DNA from: Thiothrix litoralis
GTDB taxonomy: Bacteria > Pseudomonadota > Gammaproteobacteria > Thiotrichales > Thiotrichaceae
Reading direction: 5' to 3'
DNA length: 64,000 nt
NCBI RefSeq assembly: GCF_017901135.1
Contig: NZ_CP072801.1
Coordinates: 2,356,001 to 2,420,000 of the forward strand
Positions 44,586 through 53,309 of this stretch are shown here, one piece after another. The notes beneath the pieces were generated by a model. The model was not told the origin of the DNA. It made no database searches and was given only the letters and a program-made list of their open reading frames with translations. The position numbers were made by a program, and so were the translations under genes. How positions within the stretch are numbered: position 1 is the first letter of the stretch; the number at the start of each line of letters is the position of its first letter.

Positions 44586-46211
44586 TTAAGGATTGACCGC
44601 TGTATAACCGCCATAAGCGATGCCAGTCAGCAAGGCCATGTCGCGGTTCCAAGTGGTCAGATCCCGTTTGGAAAAATCGTGTAAATGTGTGTGCCCGCAG
44701 GCACGCGCCATCACCTGCATCAAATGGGTGGAGGCGCGGAAAAAGTTGTTCAGTTGCTCCGCACTTTTTTCGACCAGCAAGCGGCGGCGGAAATGGATGT
44801 CCTGAGTGGCGATGCCGACCGGACATTTATTGGTGTGGCAGGCTCGCATTCCCAGACAGCCAATCGCCTGCAAGGCAGCGTTACCCAGCGCAATGGCGTC
44901 AGCACCCAGTGCCAACGCCTTGATGAAATCGGGCGGAGTGCGCAGGCCGCCGGTCACGATCAGACTAACCTTTCCGTTGGCGTGCTCATCCAGATAACGT
45001 CTGGCGCGTGCCAGTGCCGGAAGGGTTGGCACTGAAATGTGGTCACGGAACAGCAAGGCAGAAGCGCCCGTACCACCGCCACGCCCATCCAGAATGATGT
45101 AATCCACGCCCATGTTCAGGGCGGCTTCAATGTCTGCCTCGATATGCTGGGCTGACAGCTTGACGCCGATGGGAATGCCGTTGGTGGCTTCGCGTACTTC
45201 CTCGGCAAAACGGCGGTAATCGTCCAGCGTTTCCAGACCGGGAATACGGGCAGGTGATGTGACATCTTCACCTTCCTTGACGCCACGGATTTCAGCAATT
45301 CGGGCAGTGACTTTCTTGCCGGGCAGCAACCCGCCCGTGCCGGTTTTGGTCGCCTGCCCCAGCTTGAAGTGGAATGCTTGGCAGCGTTTCACCTTGTCCA
45401 TGCTGAAACCAAAGCGACCAGAGGCGTATTCGTAGAAATAGCGGGAATTAGCGGCCTGCTCTTCCGGCAACATGCCGCCTTCACCTGAGCAGATGCCGGT
45501 TCCGGCCAATTCCGCGCCGCTCGCCAGTGCCAATTTGGCTTCCTGCGACAGCGCACCGAAACTCATGTCGGTGACAAACAGGGGAATATCCAGTGTCAGT
45601 GGGCAGTTGGCCTGTTTGCCGATAATGGTTTGGGTAGCAACCTCCGCATTATCTTCCAGCGGAAAACGGTGTAACTGGGCGGTGAGAAGCTGAATATCGT
45701 CCCAGCGTGGTAAGGTTTGTACAGGCACACCCATTGCGGCGACTTCGCCGAAATCATGTTTACCGGGTTTATTCATTTGGGAAAGTTGTTTAATGGTTTG
45801 CACCTGTATTTCTTCTTCACCGCCGTGAATATCCTGGTATAAACCCTGGTAAGACTCACGATTATAAGCTTGCGGATTTTGTTTTTCCCATTTAGCAATT
45901 TCTTTTTCATCCACCCAGACTTTATTATCTTCAATCCATGCTCTAAATTTATGTAATGATTCCTCATTATTATATTCACTGACTCCGCCTTTATAGCGGT
46001 AGTCCCAGCCATGTAAACTGCAAATCAGATTATCACCATCAATATAACCATCTGCTAATAATGCGCCACGATGCTGGCAACGCCCGTATAAAACGGAAAC
46101 CTTTTGCTCATCAGACCAGCGAATAACCACCAGATCCACGTTAGCGACCAAGGCGTAGGCTGGCTTTCCCGGTTTTAATGCATCCCAGTTGGCGATAACT
46201 ACTTCAGTCAT
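44586..46211 (-). CDS. Rieske domain fused to FMN-binding glutamate synthase-like domain
   Basis: This protein has 541 residues from the ATG at 46211. Residues 1-105 form a Rieske [2Fe-2S] domain with C45/H47 and C64/H67 in GRCQHRG and ICSLHGW. From about 165 a GltB-type FMN domain follows (VTDMSFGALSQEAKLALASGA-like block, DGRGGGTGASA, TGGLRTPPDF) with the [3Fe-4S] cysteines in CLGMRACHTNKCPVG. The glutaminase domain of true glutamate synthase is missing, so it must take ammonia or another electron acceptor, or act on a different substrate. The fusion to Rieske suggests a dedicated electron supply; the actual reaction is not known. Confidence 0.87.
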   Translation of the reverse strand: MTEVVIANWDALKPGKPAYALVANVDLVVIRWSDEQKVSVLYGRCQHRGALLADGYIDGDNLICSLHGWDYRYKGGVSEYNNEESLHKFRAWIEDNKVWVDEKEIAKWEKQNPQAYNRESYQGLYQDIHGGEEEIQVQTIKQLSQMNKPGKHDFGEVAAMGVPVQTLPRWDDIQLLTAQLHRFPLEDNAEVATQTIIGKQANCPLTLDIPLFVTDMSFGALSQEAKLALASGAELAGTGICSGEGGMLPEEQAANSRYFYEYASGRFGFSMDKVKRCQAFHFKLGQATKTGTGGLLPGKKVTARIAEIRGVKEGEDVTSPARIPGLETLDDYRRFAEEVREATNGIPIGVKLSAQHIEADIEAALNMGVDYIILDGRGGGTGASALLFRDHISVPTLPALARARRYLDEHANGKVSLIVTGGLRTPPDFIKALALGADAIALGNAALQAIGCLGMRACHTNKCPVGIATQDIHFRRRLLVEKSAEQLNNFFRASTHLMQVMARACGHTHLHDFSKRDLTTWNRDMALLTGIAYGGYTAVNP

Positions 46212-46235
46212 GATCTGCATCCTTAATAAAAGAGG

Positions 46236-46571
46236 TTATTGCTTCAGTTGCTGGTTGGCTTCCTGCTGCTCTTCACGCGCTTTGGCAGCAACACCCTCGG
46301 CAGTATCAGCAACGGCATCGGCAGTCGCAGCCTTGGCTTTATTGGCAGCGTCAGCCGCTGCATCGGCAGCCTGTTGGGCAGCTTTTTTGGTTTGTTGAGC
46401 GGCATCCTCCGCCATGGCCTTGGCATCCTGCGCGGCGGCAGAATTTTCAGCCTCTTGAGCCGCACGATCTGCTTCATTCGCAGGTGACTTTGGTTCCTGT
46501 TTATCACCACTACAAGCGAATAACGTAGCAGATGCCAGTAAAATCAGTGCTGTGTTTTTGATAGTCATCAT
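46236..46571 (-). CDS. Ala-rich lipoprotein
   Basis: This protein has about 111 residues from the ATG at 46571, with lipoprotein signal ILLASATLFAC. The rest is a long Ala/Glu/Lys amphipathic helix (AAQQTKKAAQQAADAAADAA), similar to apolipoprotein- or LEA-like stress proteins. It lies 24 bases from the Rieske-GltS gene and so probably belongs to the same operon. Its likely role is envelope stabilisation, by composition only. Confidence 0.65.
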   Translation of the reverse strand: MMTIKNTALILLASATLFACSGDKQEPKSPANEADRAAQEAENSAAAQDAKAMAEDAAQQTKKAAQQAADAAADAANKAKAATADAVADTAEGVAAKAREEQQEANQQLKQ

Positions 46572-46826
46572 AAAATCCATCTCTATAGTATTAATTGATA
46601 GATAATGCCTTAATTAAGGCGTTCTACGGCAGTAATCAGGGCAATAACTAAAAAGGTGACTGACCAAATTAATCATGACGTTCTCCTTACAATTAATGGT
46701 TGCTTGTCAAAATACACAGCGAAAACAGTGAAATCAAATACAGTACAATTCATGTCTATATATTTTTAAAATACTTTAAAATTTCAAGATAATTGTGTGC
46801 AAGTCGACCACAAATTAGATAAAAAT

Positions 46827-47576
46827 TTAGCCAGAGGGGAACCAAGACGTATCTATTTCAAAATAACGATCCTGAAAATTGATTAATTTCTTGAGTTTAT
46901 CCAGCTCATGCAGGGTAACTTCGCGGTGTTGGCAGGTGCAATAGCCCTCAAACGCCAGTTGGGTCATGGCGTTGCTGACCGAGACGTTGGTCAAGCCTAT
47001 CGCGTCACCAATCACATCCTGCGTCAGGGGCATTTCAAAGCGGTTTAGTACGCCAGCGGGTGAATGGATGCGCAAGCGGGCGTGCATTTCCAGCATAAAA
47101 TGGGCAACCTTGTGTGGTGCTGATGCCCTGCCCATGATCTTCATCCGATCCTGTAACACAATCTGTTTCAAAACCCCCAAGCTGAACAGCAGCGCCGTCA
47201 ACCGGGGGGAGTGAATGAAAATATCATCCAGCCTGCGTTTGGGAAAGGGACACAGCACCGTCTTGGTGACGGTCATCATTTCACCACAAGCAGCTTTCAT
47301 CGCCACATCCGTCAGACCAACGATGTCGCCGGGGTAATGAATGCGCAAAACCTGGCGGCGGGTCTCGTCCAACTGTTCGTAACGGTACAACCAGCCTGAT
47401 TTGACCACAAACAGATGGCTGGGGTTGTCGCTGAATGCCAGACGGGTACGAGGCCGGTAGCTGATTTCGTCTTTTTCAAGCTCACGTAACAACTGTTCGT
47501 CCCTGTCTGAAAGCGACGTGTAATGACGCATCCGTTCGATCAGACAACTGCTTGCTTTTCCCTCTTGTTGACGCAT
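46827..47576 (-). CDS. Crp/Fnr family transcription regulator
   Basis: This protein has 249 residues from the ATG at 47576, with CAGGAG upstream. The N-terminal cyclic-nucleotide-fold part contains LFVVKSGWLYRYEQL and HYPGDIVGLTDV, and the C-terminal winged helix shows PLTQDVIGDAIGLTNVSVSNAMTQL. The Fnr iron-sulfur cysteine cluster is absent. It may control the adjacent envelope-stress cluster (Rieske-GltS, CsbD), which it follows by about 255 bases of AT-rich sequence. A TnpB-type element lies 70 bases before its start codon. Confidence 0.83.
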   Translation of the reverse strand: MRQQEGKASSCLIERMRHYTSLSDRDEQLLRELEKDEISYRPRTRLAFSDNPSHLFVVKSGWLYRYEQLDETRRQVLRIHYPGDIVGLTDVAMKAACGEMMTVTKTVLCPFPKRRLDDIFIHSPRLTALLFSLGVLKQIVLQDRMKIMGRASAPHKVAHFMLEMHARLRIHSPAGVLNRFEMPLTQDVIGDAIGLTNVSVSNAMTQLAFEGYCTCQHREVTLHELDKLKKLINFQDRYFEIDTSWFPSG

Positions 47577-47646
47577 AAACACTCCTGTTCTGTTTAAGAC
47601 TGCACTCCCAGTCAACTTACGTATACGTACAGCCGACTTTTTTGGA

Positions 47647-48563
47647 TTTATCCGTCTTTCGCGTAAAACCTCGTCCTTCAGGGCGAGGATGCAGAGCGAG
47701 GGCAGCATCGCTGCGCCTCTTCCGTTTGTCGGCTGAAACCCGCATTTACGGTGGATTCAGACGCACAAGACAGGGATTTCAACCTATCCTTAATCTCATG
47801 CAACGACGCCAAGCCTTTAAATACGAACTGAAGCCCACCGGCGAGCAACAGCGCAACCTACGCCGCTACGCGGGATCGTGCCGATTTGTTTACAACAGGG
47901 CGTTAGCGTTGCAACAAGCCAACCATGCAGCGGGTGAAAAGTTCATCGGTTACGTGGCCATGGCAGCCAAGCTGCCCGTTTGGAAATGAATGGTTTGTCA
48001 GCATCCAAACCCAACGGGAAGTGGAGCAGCCAACACCCACCGCCACCACGAGCATCGGCATCGACTTGGGCATCGCCCATTTTGCCACGTTCTCGGATGG
48101 CACATGGCTCGCCCCGCTCAACAGCTTCAAGACAACACAAGCCAAGCTCGCCAAATACCAACGGCGCATGGCGCATAAACAAAAGTTCAGCAACCATTGG
48201 AAAAAGGCGAAAGCCCGCGTCCAAAAACTTCACGCGCAAATCGCCCATACCCGCCGCAATTTCCTGCACAAAGCCACGAATACAATCAGCCAAAACCACG
48301 CGGTGGTGTTCGTCGAAGATTTGCAGGTACGCAATATGTCAAAATCAGCGGCAGGCACGGCAGAAAACCCCGGCAAGAACGTAGCTACGAAAATAACGCC
48401 GATGTGGTCGGCGCGATCAATGTCAAAGAGCGGGGACACCGCTTGTTAGCCTGTGGAGATGGGGCATTACGCCTCTCGATGAAGCAGGAACTCGCCGAAG
48501 TCAGTCAGCTATCTAGCTGAATGCAGTAGGAATCCCCTTCCTTCAGGGAGGGGAGGATGTCAA
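47647..48563 (+). mobile_element. TnpB element, internally deleted copy
   Basis: This is a 917-bp second copy of the element at 24991-26396. Left-end hairpin 47669-47688 and right-end hairpin 48534-48553 are kept, as are the outer ends TTTATCC and GGATGTCAA. Two deletions of 287 and 202 bp account exactly for the difference from 1406 bp. It lies between the Crp-like gene and DUF2254. It could be moved in trans or provide a guide RNA to the intact TnpB. Confidence 0.85.
47798..48520 (+). pseudogene. tnpB: tnpB with two internal deletions
   Basis: The reading frame starts normally (MQRRQAFKYELKPTGEQQ), then hits TGA at 47987, just after codon 63. About codons 64-160 of the intact protein are missing. 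A second block with SIGIDLGIAHF and VVFVEDLQVRNM is readable in another frame. Then codons about 292-359 are missing, including the whole zinc finger, and the rest is in a third frame (NNADVVGAINVKERGH). Both deletions shift the frame, so no nuclease can be made. Confidence 0.9.
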
Positions 48564-48643
48564 TTTCCCGGTTTTTCTCAGTCCCTGCACTGACAGGGGA
48601 TTTCGGTAATACCGGATAATTGGTCTACACTCGTGAAAACACG

Positions 48644-50005
48644 ATGTCTGGAGACAATGCATTGAAAACCCGCATCCTGCACTTGCTTGAGCTGCTGACT
48701 GTCAATTTCTGGATGATTCCGTTGCTGTTTCTAGTGATGGCAACCATTCTGTCGTTTGTGAACATCTATCTGGATCGGGTGCTATTTACAGGCTGGGGGG
48801 AAATATTGCCATTCCCGTTTTACTTCAAGGATGCGGACAACTTCCACTCGCTATTAAGCCTGACAGCTAGCGCCATGCTAGGAGTCACCGGGGTGGCTTT
48901 TTCCATTACGATTGCCTCCCTGACGCTAGCTTCGCAGCAGTTTGGCCCGCGTCTGTTGCGTAACTTCATGAAAACCCAGTTCAATCAGGTGGTGATGGGC
49001 TTTTTCATCGGTACGTTCCTGTATTGCGTGTTGCTGCTGCAATTCAGCAGTACGCTGGAAGAAATCAACCTGACACCGGTGATTTCGCTGACAACCCTGC
49101 TGGGGTTAATCATTACCGATCTGTTGTTGCTGGTGTTTTTCTTTCACCACACCGCCATGTCGATTCAGGCCGACACCATCATTACCGAAGTGCATCAAGA
49201 ATTGAGTGAACGGCTGGAAGCACTCTTCCCTGAAACGCTCGAAACCAGCGAGCATTTGCCAGCCGCCGCCTTGCAATCGCAAGAGCACGAACGCTTTGAA
49301 ACACAAGGTGATGTCGTGCGGGTACAACAAGCTGGCTATTTGCAAGCGATTGATGTGACGGGTTTACGGGATTATGTGACCGAACAGGATATGGCGCTGA
49401 AATTGGCTGTCCGCCCCGGCGATTTCCTGATGCAAAACTGCGGTCTGGGTTGGTGTCTAAATCAGGATGCGCTGGACGAAGCCAAGCAAGCCGCCATCAA
49501 CAGCTACCTGATTGTGGGTAATACGCGCACCGCCGAGCAAGACGCCGAATACGCTGTGCGCCAGTTGGTGGAAATCGCGGTGCGAGCCATGTCACCCGGC
49601 ATCAATGACCCGTTTACCGCGATTACCTGCATCGACCGACTGGGCAACGCGCTGGCTTTCCTGCTGAACCGGCAATTTCCGGCAGAACAGTATTTCGATG
49701 AAAACGCCCGGCTGCGCCTGCAACTTAAACCCTTCACCTTCAGTGGCATCATGGCAGCGGCTTTCAATCAGATTCGCCAGAATACCGCGTTTCACGTCGC
49801 CGTCATCATCAGCTTACTGGAAACCTTGCGAAGCCTGGCAGCGCAAGCCCGTACCCCCGAACAGCAAAGCGCGATCAGGAAACAGGCCGACGCCATCCAT
49901 GTCGCGTGTCAGGATGAAATCAAAGCGCGAGCCGATCTGGAAGACATTAAAGCGTGCTATCAGGCCGTTTACCGTTTTCTTCCCGTGCCATCAAATTCTC
50001 AATAG
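48644..50005 (+). CDS. DUF2254 family membrane protein
   Basis: This protein has 453 residues from the ATG at 48644, eight codons into the longest frame. Four membrane segments lie in the first 190 residues (WMIPLLFLVMATILSFVNIY, GVTGVAFSITIASLTLAS, VVMGFFIGTFLYCVLLL, LIITDLLLLVFFFHH), then a cytoplasmic or periplasmic domain with MSPGINDPFTAI, which is a conserved DUF2254 motif. Function unknown. Its end overlaps that of pepP by 59 bases tail to tail, so both genes share a 3' region on opposite strands. Confidence 0.85.
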   Translation: MSGDNALKTRILHLLELLTVNFWMIPLLFLVMATILSFVNIYLDRVLFTGWGEILPFPFYFKDADNFHSLLSLTASAMLGVTGVAFSITIASLTLASQQFGPRLLRNFMKTQFNQVVMGFFIGTFLYCVLLLQFSSTLEEINLTPVISLTTLLGLIITDLLLLVFFFHHTAMSIQADTIITEVHQELSERLEALFPETLETSEHLPAAALQSQEHERFETQGDVVRVQQAGYLQAIDVTGLRDYVTEQDMALKLAVRPGDFLMQNCGLGWCLNQDALDEAKQAAINSYLIVGNTRTAEQDAEYAVRQLVEIAVRAMSPGINDPFTAITCIDRLGNALAFLLNRQFPAEQYFDENARLRLQLKPFTFSGIMAAAFNQIRQNTAFHVAVIISLLETLRSLAAQARTPEQQSAIRKQADAIHVACQDEIKARADLEDIKACYQAVYRFLPVPSNSQ

Positions 50006-51338
50006 CGGCAATCTCTTTCACCACATCGCGGCTGAGAACATCATTGCCGTCGGCGGTAATCAGCACATCGTCTTCGATACGGATGCCAATATTCCACCAT
50101 TTCGAGTCAACATTGTCTGCCGGAGAAATATACAGCCCCGGTTCCACCGTCAGCACCATGCCGGGTTGCAAGGTACGCCATTCGTCGTCACCTGTGCCGA
50201 CTTTGTAATCGCCCACATCATGCACATCCATCCCCAACCAGTGCCCGGTTTTGTGCATGTAAAACTGGCGGTAGGGTTCTTCCTTGGGGGCTTCGCCTTC
50301 CGCCACTGCGGGCTTTTGCATGGCCTGTTCAAGCGTGCCGGAGAGGATTCCCAAATCCAGTAAGCCCTGAGCCAACACTTTCACCGCTGCCTGATGCGGG
50401 TCATCCCAGCTTTTGCCGGGAATGGCGACGGCAATCGCAGCGTGTTGCGCATCCAGCACCAACTGGTACAACGCCCGCTGTTCTGGGCTGAAGGTACCGT
50501 TAACCGGGAAGGTGCGGGTAATATCGCTGGCGTAGCATTCGTGTTCCGCCCCCGCATCAATCAGCAGCAAATCGCCATCACGCAAGGTGTCGCGGTTTTC
50601 GATGTAGTGCAGGATACAGGCATTCTTGCCACCACCAACGATGGAGGTGTAGGCAGGTTCCATGCCCTTTTGGCGGAATTCATGCAGCAACTCGGCTTCG
50701 ACTTCGTACTCAAACTTACCCGGCTGGCAAACCTGCATGGCACGGGTGTGAGCACGGGCAGCCGTTTGCGCGGCGTAACGCATCACCGCCACTTCCGCGT
50801 CGGATTTGAACAACCGCATTTCGTGCACAATACGATCGAGCATCACAATACTGTGCGGCGCACGCACGCCTGCACGCGCTTTGGCACGCAAGTGGTTCAC
50901 CCAGCGGATCACGTTCAAATCAAAATCGGGGTTCACGCCCAAGTCGTAATGCACTTGGTCACGCCCGGTGAGCAAGTCCAGCATCAGTTTGTCCAGATCG
51001 CTGATCGGGTGCGCATCGTCGGCACCGTGCCAGTGTTTTGCCCCGTCCAGACCAGCGCGTGTGCCTGACCAGCGTTCCGCCATTTCATTTTTTTCGCGGC
51101 AAAACAGCACGTATTCGCCCGCTTCGCGCCCCGGCACAAACACGGCGACCGCTTCCGGCTCGTTAAAACCCGTCAGGTAGTGAAAATCGCTGTCTTGGCG
51201 AAACGGGTATTCTGCATCACGGTTACGCACTTTCAGGCCGCCGGAAGGCACCACGGCCAGCGCATCCTTACCCAGCCTGTCCAACAAGCGACAGCGGCGG
51301 GCAGCGTATTCTTCCTTCGGAATGATTGGTTTGTTCAT
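49947..51338 (-). CDS. pepP: Xaa-Pro aminopeptidase
   Basis: This 463-residue M24B metallopeptidase releases an N-terminal residue before proline. The AMP_N domain is FRQDSDFHYLTGFNEPEAVA, and metal ligands appear in LLIDAGAEHECYASDITRTFPV (two Asp), GHWLGMDVHD (His), and the two Glu in TVEPGLY and GIRIEDDVL. The ATG at 51338 follows GGAG by five bases. It is followed upstream by ygfB in the conserved pepP-ygfB-zapA-ssrS context. Confidence 0.95.
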   Translation of the reverse strand: MNKPIIPKEEYAARRCRLLDRLGKDALAVVPSGGLKVRNRDAEYPFRQDSDFHYLTGFNEPEAVAVFVPGREAGEYVLFCREKNEMAERWSGTRAGLDGAKHWHGADDAHPISDLDKLMLDLLTGRDQVHYDLGVNPDFDLNVIRWVNHLRAKARAGVRAPHSIVMLDRIVHEMRLFKSDAEVAVMRYAAQTAARAHTRAMQVCQPGKFEYEVEAELLHEFRQKGMEPAYTSIVGGGKNACILHYIENRDTLRDGDLLLIDAGAEHECYASDITRTFPVNGTFSPEQRALYQLVLDAQHAAIAVAIPGKSWDDPHQAAVKVLAQGLLDLGILSGTLEQAMQKPAVAEGEAPKEEPYRQFYMHKTGHWLGMDVHDVGDYKVGTGDDEWRTLQPGMVLTVEPGLYISPADNVDSKWWNIGIRIEDDVLITADGNDVLSRDVVKEIAAIENLMAREENGKRPDSTL

Positions 51339-51358
51339 CAAAATCTCCGGGGATAATC

Positions 51359-51913
51359 CTAGTGTATTTGTGGCGCGGCTTTCATCGGTTGCATTTCTTC
51401 GTTCATCATCAGCACGCCGACGCGCAAATATTCGATAATTTCAGCCAGCGCATTTTCGCCTTCTTCTTCATCTTCCATCTCCAGCTCGCCGGAACTGCCA
51501 ATGCGCACCACGTCTTCCGCCCATTCGCGGGAATCTTCCGGTAGCTTGTGCATGTCCTTGACACCCGCCAGCGCCAGCCCGTAGCTGAAACCCTGACACC
51601 AATCCTGCATCGCTTCCACCCGCGTTTCCAGCGCATCGTCTTCCGGCAAAAACAGCTCGAAAGCCATTCCAGGGTCGTTTAATTGCTGACGGGTGACCGT
51701 AAACAATTCACGTAATAAGGTGCGAGCTTCCTGCACATGAAAATCCTGCGGGTTGCCTTCCAGCACTTGCGCCAACCATGTTTCCTGACTGAAACCCTGA
51801 TCGATCACCAACATGCCGCAACCCATGCCATGAATTTCTGCGCCGGAAAAGTCCACATTAGCACGTCCTAATGCTCGTTCCATTGCTACATAATCCGGTA
51901 ATTCATCGTTCAA
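51359..51913 (-). CDS. ygfB: YgfB/YecA family protein (UPF0149)
   Basis: This 184-residue helical protein has the conserved NVDFSGAEIHGMGCGML, WCQGFSYGLALAG and EDVVRIGSSGELE. UPF0149 proteins are conserved beside ubiquinone and division genes; in Pseudomonas YgfB affects expression of resistance genes. It lies in front of pepP and is divergent from the zapB-like/zapA pair, the usual gammaproteobacterial layout. Confidence 0.9.
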   Translation of the reverse strand: MNDELPDYVAMERALGRANVDFSGAEIHGMGCGMLVIDQGFSQETWLAQVLEGNPQDFHVQEARTLLRELFTVTRQQLNDPGMAFELFLPEDDALETRVEAMQDWCQGFSYGLALAGVKDMHKLPEDSREWAEDVVRIGSSGELEMEDEEEGENALAEIIEYLRVGVLMMNEEMQPMKAAPQIH

Positions 51914-51987
51914 AATTATGTTCTCCCTGACAAAGCGCTATTATGAGATGATTGACCTGGTTTCGCACTCTTTACTACCATTACTGT

Positions 51988-52227
51988 ATGAATACACAAA
52001 CCCCCGATCTGACACTGCAAACGCAACTCCACGCCATCAACGAGCGCGTGGAACGTTTACTTGGCTTGATTGAAAAACTCGCTAATGAAAATAGCGAACT
52101 GAAAAAACAGGAAAAATCCCTCATGCAGGAATGCCAAGCCTTACGTAGCCGTCATGATAAGGCGAGCAGCCAGCTTGAAGCCATGATCCAGCGCCTAAAA
52201 AACCAGCCAACTGATAATGAGGCGTAA
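51988..52227 (+). CDS. Small coiled-coil protein before zapA (TIGR02449-like)
   Basis: This 79-residue protein from the ATG at 51988 is almost entirely a coiled coil (TQLHAINERVERLLGLIEKL, then LANENSELKKQEKSLMQECQ). The ENSELK heptad and place before zapA fit the TIGR02449 family, which resembles ZapB. Together with ZapA it probably supports the Z-ring. It lies five bases from zapA. Confidence 0.8.
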   Translation: MNTQTPDLTLQTQLHAINERVERLLGLIEKLANENSELKKQEKSLMQECQALRSRHDKASSQLEAMIQRLKNQPTDNEA

Positions 52228-52232
52228 GTTAC

Positions 52233-52547
52233 ATGGAAAAAAGTATCCAGCCGGTCACTATTCGCATTCTGGACAAAGATTATATGGTCGCCTGCCCTAT
52301 TGGTGAACAGGATGCCCTCATCGCGTCTGCCCGTCGAGTCGATCGGGAAATGCGTAAAATTCGTGATTCCGGCAAGGTATTAGGTAGTGACCGTATCGCC
52401 GTCATGGTAGCGCTTAATCTTGCGCACGAATTAATGCACGGCAAGCAACAACACGCCCAGCCTGCCTCTGTCAGCCCAGAAACGGCTGAACGGTTACAGC
52501 AATTGCAACAACGCATGGACACTGTGCTGGATAAGCATAAAGCCTGA
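52233..52547 (+). CDS. zapA: Cell division protein ZapA
   Basis: A 104-residue protein with the ZapA head domain (VTIRILDKDYMVACPIGEQD, LIASARRVDREMRKIRDSG) and a C-terminal coiled coil. ZapA cross-links FtsZ protofilaments at midcell. 6S RNA follows, as in E. coli, which confirms the assignment. Confidence 0.95.
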   Translation: MEKSIQPVTIRILDKDYMVACPIGEQDALIASARRVDREMRKIRDSGKVLGSDRIAVMVALNLAHELMHGKQQHAQPASVSPETAERLQQLQQRMDTVLDKHKA

Positions 52548-52551
52548 TCCC

Positions 52552-52579
52552 TTGTCAATTCTTCCCCCCAGTCGATAAT
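52552..52579 (+). promoter_or_regulatory. Promoter of 6S RNA
   Basis: TTGTCA at 52552-52557 and GATAAT at 52574-52579 are 16 bases apart, located just before the predicted 5' end of the 6S RNA. A second possible -10 (TAGTAT, 52585-52590) would start a transcript slightly later. Confidence 0.6.
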
Positions 52580-52589
52580 TGTACTAGTA

Positions 52590-52785
52590 TGGGTTCACGG
52601 ACACACTTCTGGGGATCTCGTGAGAAGGTGGGTATTATCCTTGAGCCTAATTTCTTACCCCGGGAGCGGTTGTAATGATTCGGTGTGCATGACCGCTCGA
52701 CGGTAAGCCTGAGAATCATTCGCCGCACCCACTTGAACCACTGGTTCAAGGTCGAAACCTTCCACGATTTTCTGGGGTGTGTCCC
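52590..52785 (+). ncRNA. ssrS: 6S RNA
   Basis: 6S RNA mimics an open promoter and binds sigma-70 RNA polymerase in stationary phase. The hallmark strand CACTTGAACCACTGGTTCAA sits near the 3' part (compare the E. coli run CACCTTGAACCAAGGGTTCA), and the outer ends pair (GGACACAC at 52599-52606 with GTGTGTCC at 52777-52784), giving a rod-like fold of about 190 bases with a central bubble. It lies directly after zapA. Exact ends are uncertain by about ten bases. Confidence 0.88.
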
Positions 52786-52838
52786 CTTTCCTTCTCCTCC
52801 CTGCTATAGTATCCACTCCGTTAGGAGGAGATAAAACA

Positions 52839-53309
52839 ATGCACTTAAACCCGCACCTATCCGCTACCATGCTAGCTGTTAGTTTACTGTTTGCCAGCCT
52901 GCCCGCTGCGGCTGCTGAAAAGCCCAGCGCAGCAAAAACGGCTACCGCAGCAGAACAAACCCATCGCTTGATCATTCAAGTCAATAAACGCGAAGAAGAT
53001 TATCAGGATCATCTCCTGTCCAATATCGTCAACTTGCAAAAACATTACGGCATGGACAATATTGAAATCGAAGTCGTCGCCTATGGCCCTGGCATCTGGC
53101 TAGTCACCGACAAAAGCGCTTTCCTCAAGCGCGTGGAAAGCCTGATGATGCAGAACGTCACCTTCACCGCCTGTGGCAATACGCTGGATACCGTATCAGA
53201 AAGCAGTGGCACACGCCCTGCGCTCATCGATGGAGTAGAGGAAACGCAAACCGGCATTGCGCGGATTATTGCCCTGCAAGAACAAGGCTGGAGCTACCTT
53301 AGCCCGTAA
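52839..53309 (+). CDS. Secreted DsrE-family protein
   Basis: This 156-residue protein from the ATG at 52839 has TTAGGAGG upstream and a signal peptide (MLAVSLLFASLPAAAA). The mature part is a DsrE/DsrF-like fold (RLIIQVNKREEDYQDHLLSN, NIEIEVVAYGPGIWLVT) with one conserved Cys in FTACGNTLDT. Such periplasmic DsrE proteins may carry sulfur on that Cys. It overlaps the sirohydrochlorin chelatase gene by 11 bases tail to tail. Confidence 0.8.
   Translation: MHLNPHLSATMLAVSLLFASLPAAAAEKPSAAKTATAAEQTHRLIIQVNKREEDYQDHLLSNIVNLQKHYGMDNIEIEVVAYGPGIWLVTDKSAFLKRVESLMMQNVTFTACGNTLDTVSESSGTRPALIDGVEETQTGIARIIALQEQGWSYLSP

Noticed and set aside
46640-46690. A tiny minus-strand frame (start near 46676) with a good AGGAG site encodes about 20 residues, and an adjacent frame reads FLVIALITAVERLN, like a small membrane peptide.
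   Set aside because: The hydrophobic part is not in frame with the ATG, and a TGA precedes it in its own frame. It may be a frameshifted small gene, but there is too little to call.
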